The notes beneath the pieces were generated by a model. The model worked only from the letters and a program-made list of their open reading frames with translations, had not been told where the DNA came from and ran no database searches. Below are positions 47,753-57,829 of a stretch of DNA of 64,000 nt, one piece after another. How positions within the stretch are numbered: the stretch's first letter is position 1; every line of letters starts with the position of its first letter. Origin of the DNA: Asticcacaulis excentricus CB 48 (lineage in GTDB: Bacteria; Pseudomonadota; Alphaproteobacteria; Caulobacterales; Caulobacteraceae); the NCBI RefSeq assembly GCF_000175215.2, contig NC_014816.1:1733001-1797000 (forward strand). The letters are read 5' to 3'. A program made the translations under genes and the position numbers.

Positions 47753-48147
47753 TCAAGTAAAGGCACAGCTATCGGGGACGCGAAACATCACGTCTGAGGC
47801 GCCCTCAGCAGGAGTTGAACATCAGGTTCCTGTAGTGGCTGGGAGGTAGTTTCCTAACCGGCGCTCCGTTTGTCGCTTCGCCGATATGTCTGTCACTCTT
47901 AACGCCTCTAGCCGTCGCATTTATAGTTCTTCAGAAATCCCATTGAAATTTATATAATTTTCTCAAAACCACTTTCTCGATCCTCATGATGAAATAATTA
48001 AGAACGGAAACTTAATCCTCTCCAACCGGCCTTTAGCCTACCTATCCCAGCTGCTGTCCACGCTGATCGACAGCATTGTTGTTGGATGGGTGTTTTTTCA
48101 GGCATTATCGGCTCCATTTACAGATTCTGACCCTAAAGCGAGACCCC
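47753..48147 (+). other. Non-coding, AT-rich spacer before pgk
   Basis: About 395 bases without a supported gene. Around 47930-48020 the sequence is clearly more AT-rich than its surroundings. One 23-codon frame from 47886 ends inside the AT-rich part; it has no ribosome-binding site and I do not call it. The pgk promoter should be in the distal half. I see no repeats or stems of note. Confidence 0.5.
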
Positions 48148-49341
48148 ATGACCTTCAAAACCCTTGATGATATTTCCGACCTTCACGGCAAGACCGCGCT
48201 GGTGCGCGTCGATTTCAACGTGCCGGTCGAAGACGGTCGCATCACCGACGATACGCGCCTGAAGGTGGCTTTGCCGACCATCGAAAAGCTGCAAAAGCTC
48301 GGCGCAAAGGTCGCGCTTCTGGCGCACTTCGACCGCCCAAAGGGCAAGGTCGTGCCGGAAATGTCGCTGCGGTTCGTCGCCCCTGCCCTGTCAGCGCTGC
48401 TCGGAACCACCGTCGCCTTTGCCGATGACTGCGTGGGTGCAGATGCTGCTGATGTGCTGAAACTGCTGCCCGCCGGGGGCGTGGCCCTGCTAGAAAACGT
48501 GCGCTTCCATGCGGGCGAAGAAAAGAACGATCCCGACTTTGCGGCGCAACTGGCGGCACTCGGCGATATCTACGTCAATGACGCTTTCTCCGCCGCCCAC
48601 CGTGCCCATGCCTCGACCGAAGGCGTCGCGAAGCTTTTGCCCGCCTATGCCGGAGAGTCGATGCGCCGCGAACTGGACGCCCTGAACGCCGCGCTGGGCA
48701 CGCCCGTACGCCCGACCATCGGTATCGTCGGCGGTTCTAAAGTGTCCACGAAGCTCGACCTGCTGAAAAATCTGGTGGGCAAGCTCGATGCGCTGGCCAT
48801 CGGCGGCGGCATGGCCAACACCTTCCTCTATGCCCAAGGACACGAAGTCGGCGGTTCCCTCTGCGAAAAAGACCTCAAGGACACGGCCCTCGAAATCCTG
48901 AAAGAGGCAGAAGTAAAAGGCTGCCGCATCCTGCTACCGCTCGATGTAGTGGTGGCGCAGGAATTCAAGGCGCACGCGCCCAATCGCATCGTTGATCTGG
49001 GGGCTGAGCTGAGCGGTGATGACAAGATTTTCGACGCGGGCCCCAAGACGGTGGCACAACTGAAAGACGTCATCGACAATTCCAAAACCCTGATCTGGAA
49101 CGGGCCTCTAGGTGTGTTCGAACTGCCACCGTTTGACACCGCGACCGTCGAAGCAGCGAAATTTGCGGCAGAACAAACGCAATCGGGTAAGCTGATCGCC
49201 GTGGCTGGTGGCGGTGATACGGTTGCTGCACTCAACCACGCCGGTGTGGTGCAGGACATGACCTTTGTCTCAACGGCGGGCGGTGCGTTTCTGGAATGGA
49301 TGGAAGGCAAGGACTTGCCCGGCGTCTCCGCACTCGGTTAA
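48148..49341 (+). CDS. pgk: Phosphoglycerate kinase
   Basis: A 397-residue monomeric kinase. N-terminal substrate motif [12 protein letters not shown], the basic-patch motif [14 protein letters not shown]-binding [12 protein letters not shown], and C-terminal [12 protein letters not shown]. It makes ATP from 1,3-bisphosphoglycerate. The ATG at 48148 begins the conserved [14 protein letters not shown] segment; an earlier ATG is rejected. fba follows 136 bases on. Confidence 0.97.
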   Translation: MTFKTLDDISDLHGKTALVRVDFNVPVEDGRITDDTRLKVALPTIEKLQKLGAKVALLAHFDRPKGKVVPEMSLRFVAPALSALLGTTVAFADDCVGADAADVLKLLPAGGVALLENVRFHAGEEKNDPDFAAQLAALGDIYVNDAFSAAHRAHASTEGVAKLLPAYAGESMRRELDALNAALGTPVRPTIGIVGGSKVSTKLDLLKNLVGKLDALAIGGGMANTFLYAQGHEVGGSLCEKDLKDTALEILKEAEVKGCRILLPLDVVVAQEFKAHAPNRIVDLGAELSGDDKIFDAGPKTVAQLKDVIDNSKTLIWNGPLGVFELPPFDTATVEAAKFAAEQTQSGKLIAVAGGGDTVAALNHAGVVQDMTFVSTAGGAFLEWMEGKDLPGVSALG

Positions 49342-49477
49342 GTGAAGAGGCTATCGCTCTGGCGTCAGGGAGCCAGAGGGTCTAATATTTAAATGATTTT
49401 CAGACCTTGCGGCCTGAGACCGGAAACCGGCCAATCCGCAAGGTCCTCACTGAGCATATGAAAGAGGGAAATTTATC

Positions 49478-50518
49478 ATGGCTCGTATCAGTCTGCGCCA
49501 GCTTCTCGACCACGCGGCCGAGAACGACTACGGCGTGCCAGCCTTTAATATCAACAATATGGAACAGGGACTGGCGGTCATGGACGCCGCCCGCAAGGCC
49601 GAAAGCCCGGTTATTATTCAGGCATCGCGTGGCGCACGCAACTACGCACACGACACCATGCTGACCAAGATGATCGACGCCCTGGTCGAAATCTATCCGG
49701 AATTACCTATCGTCATGCACCAGGACCACGGTAATTCCCCGGCGACCTGCGCTACGGCCATCCAGAACGGCTTTACGTCGGTGATGATGGACGGGTCGCT
49801 GATGGCCGATGCCAAGACGCCCGCCGACTATGAGTACAATGTCAATGTAACCAAAACCGTCGTCGATTTCGCTCATGCCTGCGGCGTGTCGGTCGAAGGC
49901 GAACTTGGCGTGCTGGGTTCGCTGGAAACCGGCATGGGCGAAGCCGAAGACGGCCACGGTGCCGAAGGCGTGCTCGACCATTCACAACTGCTGACCGACC
50001 CGGATCAGGCTGTGGATTTCGTCGCCAAAACCAATGTCGATGCCCTGGCGATCGCAATGGGCACCTCGCACGGCGCCTACAAGTTCTCGCGTAAGCCGGA
50101 CGGTGAAGTGCTGGCCATGCACGTCATCGCCGAAATCCACAAACGCTTGCCCAATACCCACCTTGTCATGCACGGTTCGTCCTCGGTGCCGCAAGAGCTA
50201 CAGGACCTGATCAACGCCTATGGCGGGGAAATGCCGCAAACCTACGGTGTGCCGGTCGAAGAATTGCAAAAGGCCATCAAGATCGGCGTGCGCAAGATCA
50301 ATATCGACACCGATTGCCGCATGGCCATCACCGGCACGATCCGCAAATGCTTTATCGAAAATCCAGCCAACTTCGATCCGCGCTCGTACCTGAAACCCGC
50401 AAAAGAAGCGATGCAGCAGGTCTGTTATGACCGCTTTGTACAGTTCGGCACGGCGGGCAATGCCTCGAAGATCAAGGCCAAGCCTTTGTCTAGCATGGCG
50501 AAATACTATCTGGCCTAA
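49478..50518 (+). CDS. fba: Class II fructose-bisphosphate aldolase
   Basis: A 346-residue zinc aldolase of the Calvin-cycle subtype. Zinc ligand region [22 protein letters not shown], the phosphate motif GTSHGAYKF, and [11 protein letters not shown], with [11 protein letters not shown] near the C-terminus. It cleaves fructose-1,6-bisphosphate. A GGGAAAT sequence is a weak ribosome-binding site. It closes a tkt-gap-pgk-fba stretch of glycolytic and pentose phosphate genes, with a strong terminator after it. Confidence 0.97.
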   Translation: MARISLRQLLDHAAENDYGVPAFNINNMEQGLAVMDAARKAESPVIIQASRGARNYAHDTMLTKMIDALVEIYPELPIVMHQDHGNSPATCATAIQNGFTSVMMDGSLMADAKTPADYEYNVNVTKTVVDFAHACGVSVEGELGVLGSLETGMGEAEDGHGAEGVLDHSQLLTDPDQAVDFVAKTNVDALAIAMGTSHGAYKFSRKPDGEVLAMHVIAEIHKRLPNTHLVMHGSSSVPQELQDLINAYGGEMPQTYGVPVEELQKAIKIGVRKINIDTDCRMAITGTIRKCFIENPANFDPRSYLKPAKEAMQQVCYDRFVQFGTAGNASKIKAKPLSSMAKYYLA

Positions 50519-50561
50519 GAAAATCATACCTCTCTGGCTTGCCGGAGAGGCATAAGAAGCG

Positions 50562-50594
50562 AAAAAGCGCAGGTCCTTCGCCTGCGCTTTTTTT
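50562..50594 (+). terminator. Terminator of fba
   Basis: Twelve-base stem 50562-50573 with 50581-50592 (AGCGCAGG/CCTGCGCT core) and a seven-base loop, then T-run. A second stem, CCTCTC/GAGAGG, sits just upstream near 50529-50550. Confidence 0.93.
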
Positions 50595-50605
50595 GCATTT
50601 GCCCT

Positions 50606-50633
50606 CTTGAAGCGGCGCCAATCCTCCCCAAAT
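50606..50633 (+). promoter_or_regulatory. Heat-shock (sigma-32) promoter of hsp20
   Basis: CTTGAA (50606-50611), a 14-base spacer and CCCCAAAT (50626-50633) match the sigma-32 consensus with one departure (CCCCATNT). It lies about 135 bases upstream of the hsp20 ATG, in the space after the fba terminator. Confidence 0.8.
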
Positions 50634-50769
50634 CCATAGACGTAAGACGCCGACACCGGGTCTTTCTGGACCGCTTCATCGCCCGTTTTGGGGATGCTCA
50701 AGCGATCCAACCAACAACCCAAGACAGCTCTACGCCGCTGTCTATCTCGCTTTGGATAAGGAGACTTTT

Positions 50770-51246
50770 ATGCGTACTCAAATCGACTTTTCCCCCCTGT
50801 ACCGCAGCGCTGTCGGCTTTGACCGTCTGGTCAGCCTGCTCGATTCCGCCGCGCGGACCGACACCGCGCCGGGCTGGCCGCCTTACAATATCGAACGCAT
50901 TGCCACCGGCACCGATGGGGATGGCGACGCCTACCGCATCGAAATCGCCGTCGCTGGCTTCCGCCCTGATCAACTGAATATCGAGGTGAAGGAAAACGTT
51001 CTGACCGTCACCGGCAAGAAGGACGCCGAAGACGGGTCACGCACTTTCCTGCATCGCGGCCTGGCCGAACGCAGCTTTGAGCGCCGCTTCCAGTTGGCCG
51101 ACCATATCCGCGTCACCGAGGCCGAACTGGCTAACGGGCTTTTGACCCTAAATCTGGTAGTCGAAATTCCGGAAGCCAAGAAGCCAAAGCAAATCGCCAT
51201 CAAAACATCTGGCAATACCTCGCAGGCACTGGAGGCCGCCGAGTAA
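50770..51246 (+). CDS. Small heat-shock protein (Hsp20/IbpA-like)
   Basis: A 158-residue alpha-crystallin-type chaperone. N-terminal DFSPLYRSAVGFDRL and PPYNIER lead into the crystallin domain, which carries AYRIEIAVAGFRPDQL and the AELANGLLTLNL motif near the end. It holds denatured proteins for refolding by DnaK and ClpB. AAGGAG lies six bases before the ATG at 50770, which decides the start over an ATG at 50752. A sigma-32 promoter lies upstream. Confidence 0.95.
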   Translation: MRTQIDFSPLYRSAVGFDRLVSLLDSAARTDTAPGWPPYNIERIATGTDGDGDAYRIEIAVAGFRPDQLNIEVKENVLTVTGKKDAEDGSRTFLHRGLAERSFERRFQLADHIRVTEAELANGLLTLNLVVEIPEAKKPKQIAIKTSGNTSQALEAAE

Positions 51247-51389
51247 GCGTAATGTGTGCACTGAATGCCCCTTCGGTCGGCGCGTATCGGTGCTCCTGAT
51301 CCTGATCACCGACCGAATGGGCCGCGTCTCTCTTATCTCTCTGATGAGAGATGCGACCCGCCCCTTCTCTCTCCCCCTCCGAAACTTCC

Positions 51390-51418
51390 CCGGAAGCGCC
51401 CCGCGCTTCCGGTTTTTT
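51390..51418 (+). terminator. Terminator of hsp20
   Basis: Nine-base stem CCGGAAGCG (51390-51398) and CGCTTCCGG (51404-51412) with six Ts. The T-run overlaps the last codons of the convergent WYL regulator gene. Confidence 0.88.
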
Positions 51419-52148
51419 ATGCCGTCTCGGCCTGACGCGCCTCGTAGGCCCGGTACATAGCCTCTTCCTGCTCGCGCCATTGCCTGAGCAGTGTCGTACG
51501 CCGCGTCGGATAGCGCTGATCAGCAACGCTCAGATTTAGAATACGGTCAGAGCGGAAATGCCGGAAATCCTGCCGCAATTCGCACCAGCCAACCAGCAGC
51601 CGCGCCCGCTCGTAAAAGCCCAGCGCCACAGGCCAGACGATACGCTCAGTCGTCGCCTCTTTTACGTCGCTATAGTCCATGATGAGCTTACGTTCGGACT
51701 TCAGCGCCTGCCGGATCATTTTGAGGTAGCGGTCTTCAAACTCCGTCACCTCGGTGTCTTTCCAAGGCGGCGGCACCATCAGGCCGGTCGTTTGCAGGCT
51801 GTCGCGCATATCATCGGGAAGGACGGCATTAATCTTGGCCAGCGCATTGACCGCCGCCGCCGAAATTGCCTTGTCCGTGCGCCCGGCCACCCATTTGACG
51901 CCCAGCGCAATGGCCTCAATCTCATCGTGCGACAGCATCAGAGGCGGCAGCATGAAACCGGGCCGCAGCAGAAAGCCCACCCCGGCCTCGGCCTCGATAT
52001 CGGCCCCCTGCGCGCGCAAGGCGTCGACGTCCCGATAGAGGGTACGCAGCGAGACGTTCAGCTCCAGCGCCAGACAATCACCGGTTACCGGATAGCGGTG
52101 CCGACGCAAAATCTGTAGCAAATTCAAAAGCCGGGCGGCGCGTGACAT
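51417..52148 (-). CDS. YafY-type regulator with HTH and WYL domains
   Basis: A 243-residue transcription factor. An N-terminal DeoR/HTH-11 domain (LLQILRRHRYPVTGDCLALELNVSLRTLYRDVDALR) precedes a WYL domain (PVALGFYERARLLVGWCELRQDFRHFRSDRI), which may sense nucleotides or single-stranded DNA. Targets are unknown; neighbours are hsp20 and the convergent terminator on one side and cystathionine beta-lyase on the other. Start is ATG at 52148. It lies 66 bases from metC on the same strand. Confidence 0.88.
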   Translation of the reverse strand: MSRAARLLNLLQILRRHRYPVTGDCLALELNVSLRTLYRDVDALRAQGADIEAEAGVGFLLRPGFMLPPLMLSHDEIEAIALGVKWVAGRTDKAISAAAVNALAKINAVLPDDMRDSLQTTGLMVPPPWKDTEVTEFEDRYLKMIRQALKSERKLIMDYSDVKEATTERIVWPVALGFYERARLLVGWCELRQDFRHFRSDRILNLSVADQRYPTRRTTLLRQWREQEEAMYRAYEARQAETA

Positions 52149-52214
52149 ATCCCTTCCCCTGCGTCAGTCCACTCCTGACATAGCGCAAAGGCCAGAACAA
52201 AGCAAAAACAAAAT

Positions 52215-53378
52215 CTACAAAACGGCCAAAGCCCGTTCGATATCGGCGATCAAGTCATCGGGGTCTTCGAGGCCAATATAGAGGCGCACATAGCTGCCTT
52301 CCAGCGGCGCATGGTCCTCGGGCGTCAGCTTGTGACGACCGATGAATTGCGGCTCACAATTGACGGCGAGGCTCTCATAGCCACCCCATGAAAAACCCAA
52401 CCCGAACAGTTTAAGAGCATTCAGAAAGCGCTGCGAGGCCGGTTCGCCGTCGCCTCTGAGCACCACGAGAAAAAGGCCATTGGGCGCGCTGAAATCCCGG
52501 CGGAAGACGTCGCTGGCCGGATGGCTGTCCAGCCAAGGGTGGACGACGCGGATGACCTCGGGGCGCGTGGCAAGCCATTGCGCTACCTTCAAACCCGCCT
52601 CGCCCGACTGTTTAAGACGTAGGTGCAGGGTGCGCAGACCGCGCAGGGCTAGATAGGATTCGTCGGCCGAGGTGAAGAAGCCCCACGCCTTGATGGCATC
52701 GTAAATCGCCTTGGCCAGCGCCGAATCATTGACCGCCACGGAGCCAATCAGCACATCGGAATGGCCGCCGACATATTTGGTCAGAGCCTGCATGGACATA
52801 TCGACCCCGTGCGCCAACGGCTTGAACAGCACACCCGCCCCGTAGGTGTTGTCGCAGAAGGTCAGTATACCACGTGCTTTAGCGGCTGCGGCAATGGCAG
52901 GGATATCCTGGATTTCAAAGGTCAGAGAGCCAGGGCTTTCGAGATAGATAAGCTTGGTCTTTTCGGTGGCGAGCGCCATCACTTCGTCAGGAGTGGCTGA
53001 GGGCGCATACCAGGTGACATCGACGCCAAAACGCGCCAGTTGGGTATCAAGGAACCGCCGCACCGGACGATAAGCCGAATTGACTGCTAGCACGTGGTCG
53101 CCGGCTTTCAGAACCGCGAAAATGGGCAGGGTTTGCGCCGCCAGACCGCTGGGCAAGATAAAGGCCTCTTCCGCGCCCTCCAGTTCAGCGAGCAGGCGAC
53201 AGAGTTCGCGCTGTGTCGAAAGTCCTTCGGTTCCATAGGTCGGCTTGATATCGTCGCGATACAGCACCTCCGCGCTTTCCATCAGCACGGTCGATCCGCG
53301 CTCGACGCCCGTATTGACGGCGCGGCGGCTGCGAGGCTTATCCAGAACCGGAGAGATAACGCGGGTGGTTTCACGCAT
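52215..53378 (-). CDS. metC: Cystathionine beta-lyase
   Basis: A 387-residue PLP enzyme of the Cys/Met metabolism family. The lysine is in MQALTKYVGGHSDV, and YGTEGLSTQRELCRLLAELEG, LESPGSLTFE and DNTYGAGVLFKPLAHG are the phosphate/cofactor motifs. It converts cystathionine to homocysteine, pyruvate and ammonia. The ATG at 53378 begins the conserved REXTRVI-like region; an upstream ATG would span the intergenic repeat. Divergent from a sulfate importer operon, which fits co-regulation in sulfur metabolism. Confidence 0.92.
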   Translation of the reverse strand: MRETTRVISPVLDKPRSRRAVNTGVERGSTVLMESAEVLYRDDIKPTYGTEGLSTQRELCRLLAELEGAEEAFILPSGLAAQTLPIFAVLKAGDHVLAVNSAYRPVRRFLDTQLARFGVDVTWYAPSATPDEVMALATEKTKLIYLESPGSLTFEIQDIPAIAAAAKARGILTFCDNTYGAGVLFKPLAHGVDMSMQALTKYVGGHSDVLIGSVAVNDSALAKAIYDAIKAWGFFTSADESYLALRGLRTLHLRLKQSGEAGLKVAQWLATRPEVIRVVHPWLDSHPASDVFRRDFSAPNGLFLVVLRGDGEPASQRFLNALKLFGLGFSWGGYESLAVNCEPQFIGRHKLTPEDHAPLEGSYVRLYIGLEDPDDLIADIERALAVL

Positions 53379-53455
53379 GGGAAGGGCCTTTCGTATACGA
53401 TGACTGCTCTGCCGCCGAATGGCGTCAGGCGCAAGTGAAGATTGACCAGATCGCA

Positions 53456-53472
53456 GATTAGAACGACTAATC
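53456..53472. promoter_or_regulatory. Inverted repeat between metC and the sulfate operon
   Basis: GATTAG (53456-53461), AACGA, CTAATC (53467-53472) is a perfect six-base inverted repeat in the 242-base region between the divergent genes. It is a plausible binding site for a sulfur regulator, but no such regulator is encoded nearby. Confidence 0.4.
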
Positions 53473-53620
53473 CGACCCGGTAAAAATCGTCGTCTGACCA
53501 ATTGTCATGGATTTGGCATATGCTGCGTCATGGGGTAGGCTGTGGCGTTACCAAAAGACGCGCGCAAAATTCCTACCAAATTGCATTCGTAACCGGCCTT
53601 TTCCGTACAGGAGACCGACC

Positions 53621-54649
53621 ATGACCCGATCTGTTGTTCTTTCCCGCCGTAGGCTGCTCCAAGGCGCGACGGCGGCTGGCCTTACGGGTTCGGCCCTGGC
53701 TCTGGCGGCCTGCGGACAAACCGGTGACGCATCGGCCAAGACTCTGCTGAACGTTTCCTACGACCCGACGCGTGAGCTTTATGTTGCTTATAACAAGCTG
53801 TTCGCCACCAAGGTGAAGACTCCCGTGACAGTCAATCAGAGCCACGGCGGCTCCGGCAAACAGACGACCGCCGTAATCGAAGGGCTCGATGCCGATATTG
53901 TCTCTCTAGCGCTCGCCCACGACATCGACGCCATTGCCCAAAAGGGCCTGATCAGCGCCGACTGGATTAAACGCCTGCCGCACAATTCGACACCCTACTA
54001 TTCGACCATCGTGTTTCTTGTGCGCAAGGGCAACCCCAACGGTATTAAGGACTGGGGCGATCTGATCAAGCCGGGCATCGGCGTTATTACCCCCAACCCC
54101 AAGACTTCGGGCGGCGCACGATGGAACTATCTAGCCGCCTATGGCTGGGCCAAAACCAAGGGTCAAGAACCGGCGGCCTACATCGAAGCGCTTTACCGCA
54201 ACGTGCCGGTGCTCGACACCGGGGCGCGCGGCTCCACCACCACCTTCGTTCAGCGCGGTCAGGGCGATGTCCTGTTGGCCTGGGAAAACGAAGCCCTGCT
54301 GGCATTAAAGGACAGCGGGTCCAAAGATTTCGAGATCGTCTATCCGTCCCTGTCGATTCGCGCCGAGCCGCCGGTCGCCGTAGTGGACAAGAATGTCGAT
54401 AAGAAAGGCACGCGCGCACTGGCTGAAGCCTATGTGAAGGGCCTGTTCGACGACGACGCACAAAAGCTGGTCGCCGAAAACTTCTACCGTCCGGTCAGCG
54501 AAACCGTCGCCTCGCAGTTCACGCAGACGTTCCCGCAACTGCGGCTGTTGTCAGTGGACAGCGACTTCGGCGGCTGGAAAAAAGCGCACGCCGATTTCTT
54601 TTCGGCAGGCGCGGCCTTCGATGCGCTGCAAGTCAAACTGAACAAGTAA
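53621..54649 (+). CDS. sbp: Sulfate-binding lipoprotein of ABC importer
   Basis: A 342-residue periplasmic-binding protein. The signal has a twin-arginine-like [13 protein letters not shown] followed by a lipobox LALAAC, so the protein is probably lipidated. [18 protein letters not shown] and [12 protein letters not shown] are the conserved sulfate-binding segments. A GGAG lies a few bases ahead of the ATG. It is first of an sbp-cysT-cysW-cysA operon. Confidence 0.95.
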   Translation: MTRSVVLSRRRLLQGATAAGLTGSALALAACGQTGDASAKTLLNVSYDPTRELYVAYNKLFATKVKTPVTVNQSHGGSGKQTTAVIEGLDADIVSLALAHDIDAIAQKGLISADWIKRLPHNSTPYYSTIVFLVRKGNPNGIKDWGDLIKPGIGVITPNPKTSGGARWNYLAAYGWAKTKGQEPAAYIEALYRNVPVLDTGARGSTTTFVQRGQGDVLLAWENEALLALKDSGSKDFEIVYPSLSIRAEPPVAVVDKNVDKKGTRALAEAYVKGLFDDDAQKLVAENFYRPVSETVASQFTQTFPQLRLLSVDSDFGGWKKAHADFFSAGAAFDALQVKLNK

Positions 54650-54661
54650 GCCCAGCCCTTT

Positions 54662-55555
54662 ATGACCGTCAACGCCACCCCCACGCCGGGCGATCTTCCG
54701 CTGGCGACCGAAGGCTACAAGCCGCCCAAGGCGACGCACAAGGCGCGCGTCCTGCCGGGTTTTGGCCTGTCGCTGGGCATCACGCTGACCTATCTGTCGC
54801 TAATCGTGGTCTTGCCGCTGGCTGCCCTATTGGCGCGTCCGTGGGAGCATGGACTGGATGGTGTGTGGCAGACCATCAGCGATCCGCGCGTGCTGGCCAG
54901 CTTGCGCCTGACCTTCACCACTTCACTTTTGGCGGCGCTGGTGAATCTGTTTGCCGGACTGATTGTGGCCTGGGTGCTGACACGCTATGATTTTCCGGGC
55001 AAGGGACTAGTCGATGCGCTGGTCGATCTGCCGTTTGCCCTGCCCACCGCCGTGGCCGGCGTGTCGCTCTGTTCAATGTACGCCGCCAATGGATGGGTCG
55101 GCAGCCTGTTCGCCCCCTTAGGTATCAAGATCGCCTACACGCCGCTCGGTATCTTCGTGGCTCTGGTCTTCGTCGGCCTCCCCTTCATCGTGCGCTCGGT
55201 ACAGCCCGTTCTAGCCGAATTCGATGCCGAGGTCGAAGAGGCCGCCGCCACTCTTGGGGCCACGCCTCTGCAAACCACCCTGCGCGTCATCGTGCCATCG
55301 CTGGCGCCGGCCCTTCTGACCGGCTTCTCACTGGCCTTTGCCCGCGCAGTCGGTGAATACGGCTCGGTCATCTTTATCGCCGGCAATATGCCCTTTGTGT
55401 CGGAAATCACGCCTCTTCTGATTGTTATCAAACTGGAAGAGTTCGATTATGCCGGGGCGGCCGCCATTGCGGTGGCGATGCTGAGCCTCGCCTTCCTTAG
55501 CCTGCTGCTGGTCAATGCCCTGCAGCTGCTGCTCTCGCGCCGGGGACGCGCTTGA
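54662..55555 (+). CDS. cysT: Sulfate ABC transporter permease CysT (CysU)
   Basis: A 297-residue permease with six spans. The EAA loop reads VEEAAATLGATPLQTTLRVIVPSL, for contact with the ATPase. It starts 12 bases after sbp, and its stop overlaps the candidate TTG start of cysW. Partners: Sbp, CysW, CysA. Confidence 0.95.
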   Translation: MTVNATPTPGDLPLATEGYKPPKATHKARVLPGFGLSLGITLTYLSLIVVLPLAALLARPWEHGLDGVWQTISDPRVLASLRLTFTTSLLAALVNLFAGLIVAWVLTRYDFPGKGLVDALVDLPFALPTAVAGVSLCSMYAANGWVGSLFAPLGIKIAYTPLGIFVALVFVGLPFIVRSVQPVLAEFDAEVEEAAATLGATPLQTTLRVIVPSLAPALLTGFSLAFARAVGEYGSVIFIAGNMPFVSEITPLLIVIKLEEFDYAGAAAIAVAMLSLAFLSLLLVNALQLLLSRRGRA

Positions 55556-55557
55556 AC

Positions 55558-56403
55558 ATGAGAGCCCGCGCCCCCGAAAAACCCAAGACCCCCGCCGCCT
55601 TTCTGCTGATGACGCTGGCCGCCGTGTGGATGGCGCTGGTCATCGTCCTTCCGCTGGTCAATGTGCTGGCCGAAGCCTTCAAGCAGGGCATTCAGCCCTA
55701 TCTGTCAGCGATCGTGCAGCCTGACGCCCTGAGCGCCATCCGGCTGACCCTGACGGTCGCCGCCATCGCTGTGCCTCTCAATGCCGTCTTCGGTATCGCG
55801 GCTGCCTGGTGCGTGACGCGCTTTGATTTTTCCGGCAAGGGTCTGCTGTTGTCGGTGCTCGACCTGCCATTCACCATCTCGCCGGTCATTTCAGGCATGG
55901 TGTGGGTGTTGCTGTTCGGGGCCCACGGCTGGTTCGCCAGCGTGCTCGAAGCCAGTAATGTCAAGATCATCTACGCCCTGCCCGGCCTCGTCATCGCCAC
56001 TGTGCTGGTTACCCTACCCTTTGTGGCGCGCGAGTTGATCCCGCTGATGCAGGATCAGGGCACGGACGAAGAAATCGCTGCCGTAACGCTGGGGGCTTCG
56101 GGCTGGGACGTCTTCTTTCGTATCACCTTGCCCAATATCAAATGGGCCCTGACCTATGGCGTGCTTCTGTGTACCGCGAGGGCCATGGGTGAATTTGGCG
56201 CCGTGTCGGTCGTGTCGGGCCATATTCGCGGCCTGACCAACACCCTGCCCCTGCACATCGAAGTGCTCTACAACGAATATGACAGTGTGGGGGCCTTTGG
56301 GGCCGCGACGCTGCTGGCGGGTCTGGCGCTTGTGACGCTGGTCCTGAAAACCCTGCTGGAATGGCGCTTCGGTGACGAACTGGCCGCCAACCGCCGCCAC
56401 TGA
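55558..56403 (+). CDS. cysW: Sulfate ABC transporter permease CysW
   Basis: A 281-residue permease with six spans. EAA loop [26 protein letters not shown] chose the ATG at 55558, two bases after the cysT stop; a TTG at 55552 overlapping the stop would add two residues. Forms the membrane channel with CysT. cysA follows after 11 bases. Confidence 0.94.
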   Translation: MRARAPEKPKTPAAFLLMTLAAVWMALVIVLPLVNVLAEAFKQGIQPYLSAIVQPDALSAIRLTLTVAAIAVPLNAVFGIAAAWCVTRFDFSGKGLLLSVLDLPFTISPVISGMVWVLLFGAHGWFASVLEASNVKIIYALPGLVIATVLVTLPFVARELIPLMQDQGTDEEIAAVTLGASGWDVFFRITLPNIKWALTYGVLLCTARAMGEFGAVSVVSGHIRGLTNTLPLHIEVLYNEYDSVGAFGAATLLAGLALVTLVLKTLLEWRFGDELAANRRH

Positions 56404-56414
56404 TTGAGCTTTTT

Positions 56415-57449
56415 ATGTCTTTAGTCGTCAAAAACATTACCAAACGCTTCAGCGACTTCGCCGCGCTCAACGACGTGTCGTTCGAAGCCCAGCCGGGCGA
56501 GTTTCTGGCCCTGCTGGGCCCATCAGGTTCGGGCAAGACGACGCTTCTGCGCCTGCTAGCCGGGCTCGATCGTCCGGATACAGGCAGTATCGACTTCGAT
56601 GGTCTCGATTACCTGACGCTTTCGGCGCGTGATCGCCGCGTCGGCATGGTGTTTCAGTCTTACGCCCTGTTCCGCCACATGACCGTGGCCCAGAACATCG
56701 CCTTTGGCCTCAATGTGCGCCCGGCAAAGGAGCGCCCGTCAAAGGCCGAGATTCAGGCCACGGTGCAGCGCCTTTTGAAACTGATCCAGCTCGAAGACCT
56801 CGGCAAGCGCTACCCCAGCCAGCTTTCGGGTGGGCAACGCCAGCGCGTCGCGCTGGCGCGCGCTCTGGCCATCAATCCGCGTATTCTGCTGCTTGATGAA
56901 CCCTTTGGCGCGCTGGATGCGCTGGTGCGTAAGGATCTGCGCCGCTGGCTGCGCCGCATTCACGATGAGACGGGCGTCACGACCCTCTTTGTGACCCACG
57001 ATCAGGAAGAGGCGCTCGACCTTGCCGACCGTGTGGTGGTGCTGAAAGACGGCCAGATCGAACAGATTGGCGAGCCGCTGGAGCTTTATCGCCATCCGCA
57101 GTCGGCCTTTGTCTTCGATTTTCTGGGCACGTCGAATCAGGTGCCGGCCAGCCTGTCGGAAGGCGTGGCCGATTTCGGCGGCTTCAGCGCTCCGGTCGTC
57201 AGCCCGAGGTCTCTCAGAGGCGCGCAGACCGTGCGTTTCCGCCCCTTCGATACGCATCTGCATCGCGAGGGGCCAGGCTTTGAAGCCAAAGTGCTGTCCC
57301 TCCTGCCCGCCGGGGCCAATCTGCGTCTGGAACTACAAAGCGCGACAGGTCAGGTGTTCGAAACCCAGCACGCTCACGACTCAGAGGCCTCTGACCTACG
57401 CCTGAACGACACGGTCTTTCTGCGCCCGTCGAAGGTGTATGCGTTTTGA
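56415..57449 (+). CDS. cysA: Sulfate ABC transporter ATPase CysA
   Basis: A 344-residue ATPase. Walker [10 protein letters not shown] (about residue 38), signature LSGGQRQR, Walker [17 protein letters not shown], and the switch His in [13 protein letters not shown]-terminal regulatory TOBE-like domain follows ([11 protein letters not shown]). It energises sulfate import through CysT and CysW. Its stop abuts the convergent lipoprotein gene; there is no space for a terminator, so the two messages may overlap. Confidence 0.96.
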   Translation: MSLVVKNITKRFSDFAALNDVSFEAQPGEFLALLGPSGSGKTTLLRLLAGLDRPDTGSIDFDGLDYLTLSARDRRVGMVFQSYALFRHMTVAQNIAFGLNVRPAKERPSKAEIQATVQRLLKLIQLEDLGKRYPSQLSGGQRQRVALARALAINPRILLLDEPFGALDALVRKDLRRWLRRIHDETGVTTLFVTHDQEEALDLADRVVVLKDGQIEQIGEPLELYRHPQSAFVFDFLGTSNQVPASLSEGVADFGGFSAPVVSPRSLRGAQTVRFRPFDTHLHREGPGFEAKVLSLLPAGANLRLELQSATGQVFETQHAHDSEASDLRLNDTVFLRPSKVYAF

Positions 57450-57767
57450 TCATTCGTCAAAGAACACCTTAACCACCGTGCAATCCGTAGGATCAATGAT
57501 CGCATGTCCTGAGCCCCCCACGGAAAAGTTGGGCAGCTGGTAATAGACATCAACCTTATCCTTTCTGGGCTCCACTACCAATCGCTCCTCGACATGAGCA
57601 GCCTTATATCCCGGTACTTGAGCCTCTATAGCTCGCGCCCCAATAGCGAGGTAGTCGCATCGCTTAGCTACCTCAGGAGACATCGGGCTAATCTCAGGGT
57701 ATTTGACCGCTTTCTCGCATCCTCCGAGGCCGCACACAGCCAGAAGAACCCCGCCAAACATCTTCAT
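57450..57767 (-). CDS. Small lipoprotein of unknown function
   Basis: A 105-residue protein with a lipoprotein signal (MKMFGGVLLAVCGLGGCEK); cysteine 17 would be lipidated. The remainder is a small acidic-basic domain (EERLVVEPRKDKVDVYYQLP, then DPTDCTVVKVFFDE) with one further cysteine. I do not recognise the family. It is convergent with cysA, sharing no bases but with no gap. It stands alone on its strand, and the SDR terminator lies upstream. Confidence 0.7.
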   Translation of the reverse strand: MKMFGGVLLAVCGLGGCEKAVKYPEISPMSPEVAKRCDYLAIGARAIEAQVPGYKAAHVEERLVVEPRKDKVDVYYQLPNFSVGGSGHAIIDPTDCTVVKVFFDE

Positions 57768-57798
57768 TTAGCTCTCCCTTATCGACTCAATCGTAGAT

Positions 57799-57824
57799 AA
57801 AAAAGCCCTTCCGAGGAAGGGCTT
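57799..57824 (-). terminator. Terminator of the SDR gene
   Basis: Nine-base stem AAGCCCTTC (57803-57811) with GAAGGGCTT (57816-57824), a CGAG loop and six Ts on the minus strand. It lies just beyond the SDR stop. Confidence 0.9.
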
Positions 57825-57829
57825 ATCTG

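Noticed and set aside
47886..47957. 23-codon frame in the gap before pgk
   Set aside because: No ribosome-binding site, and it runs into the AT-rich part; chance is the better explanation.
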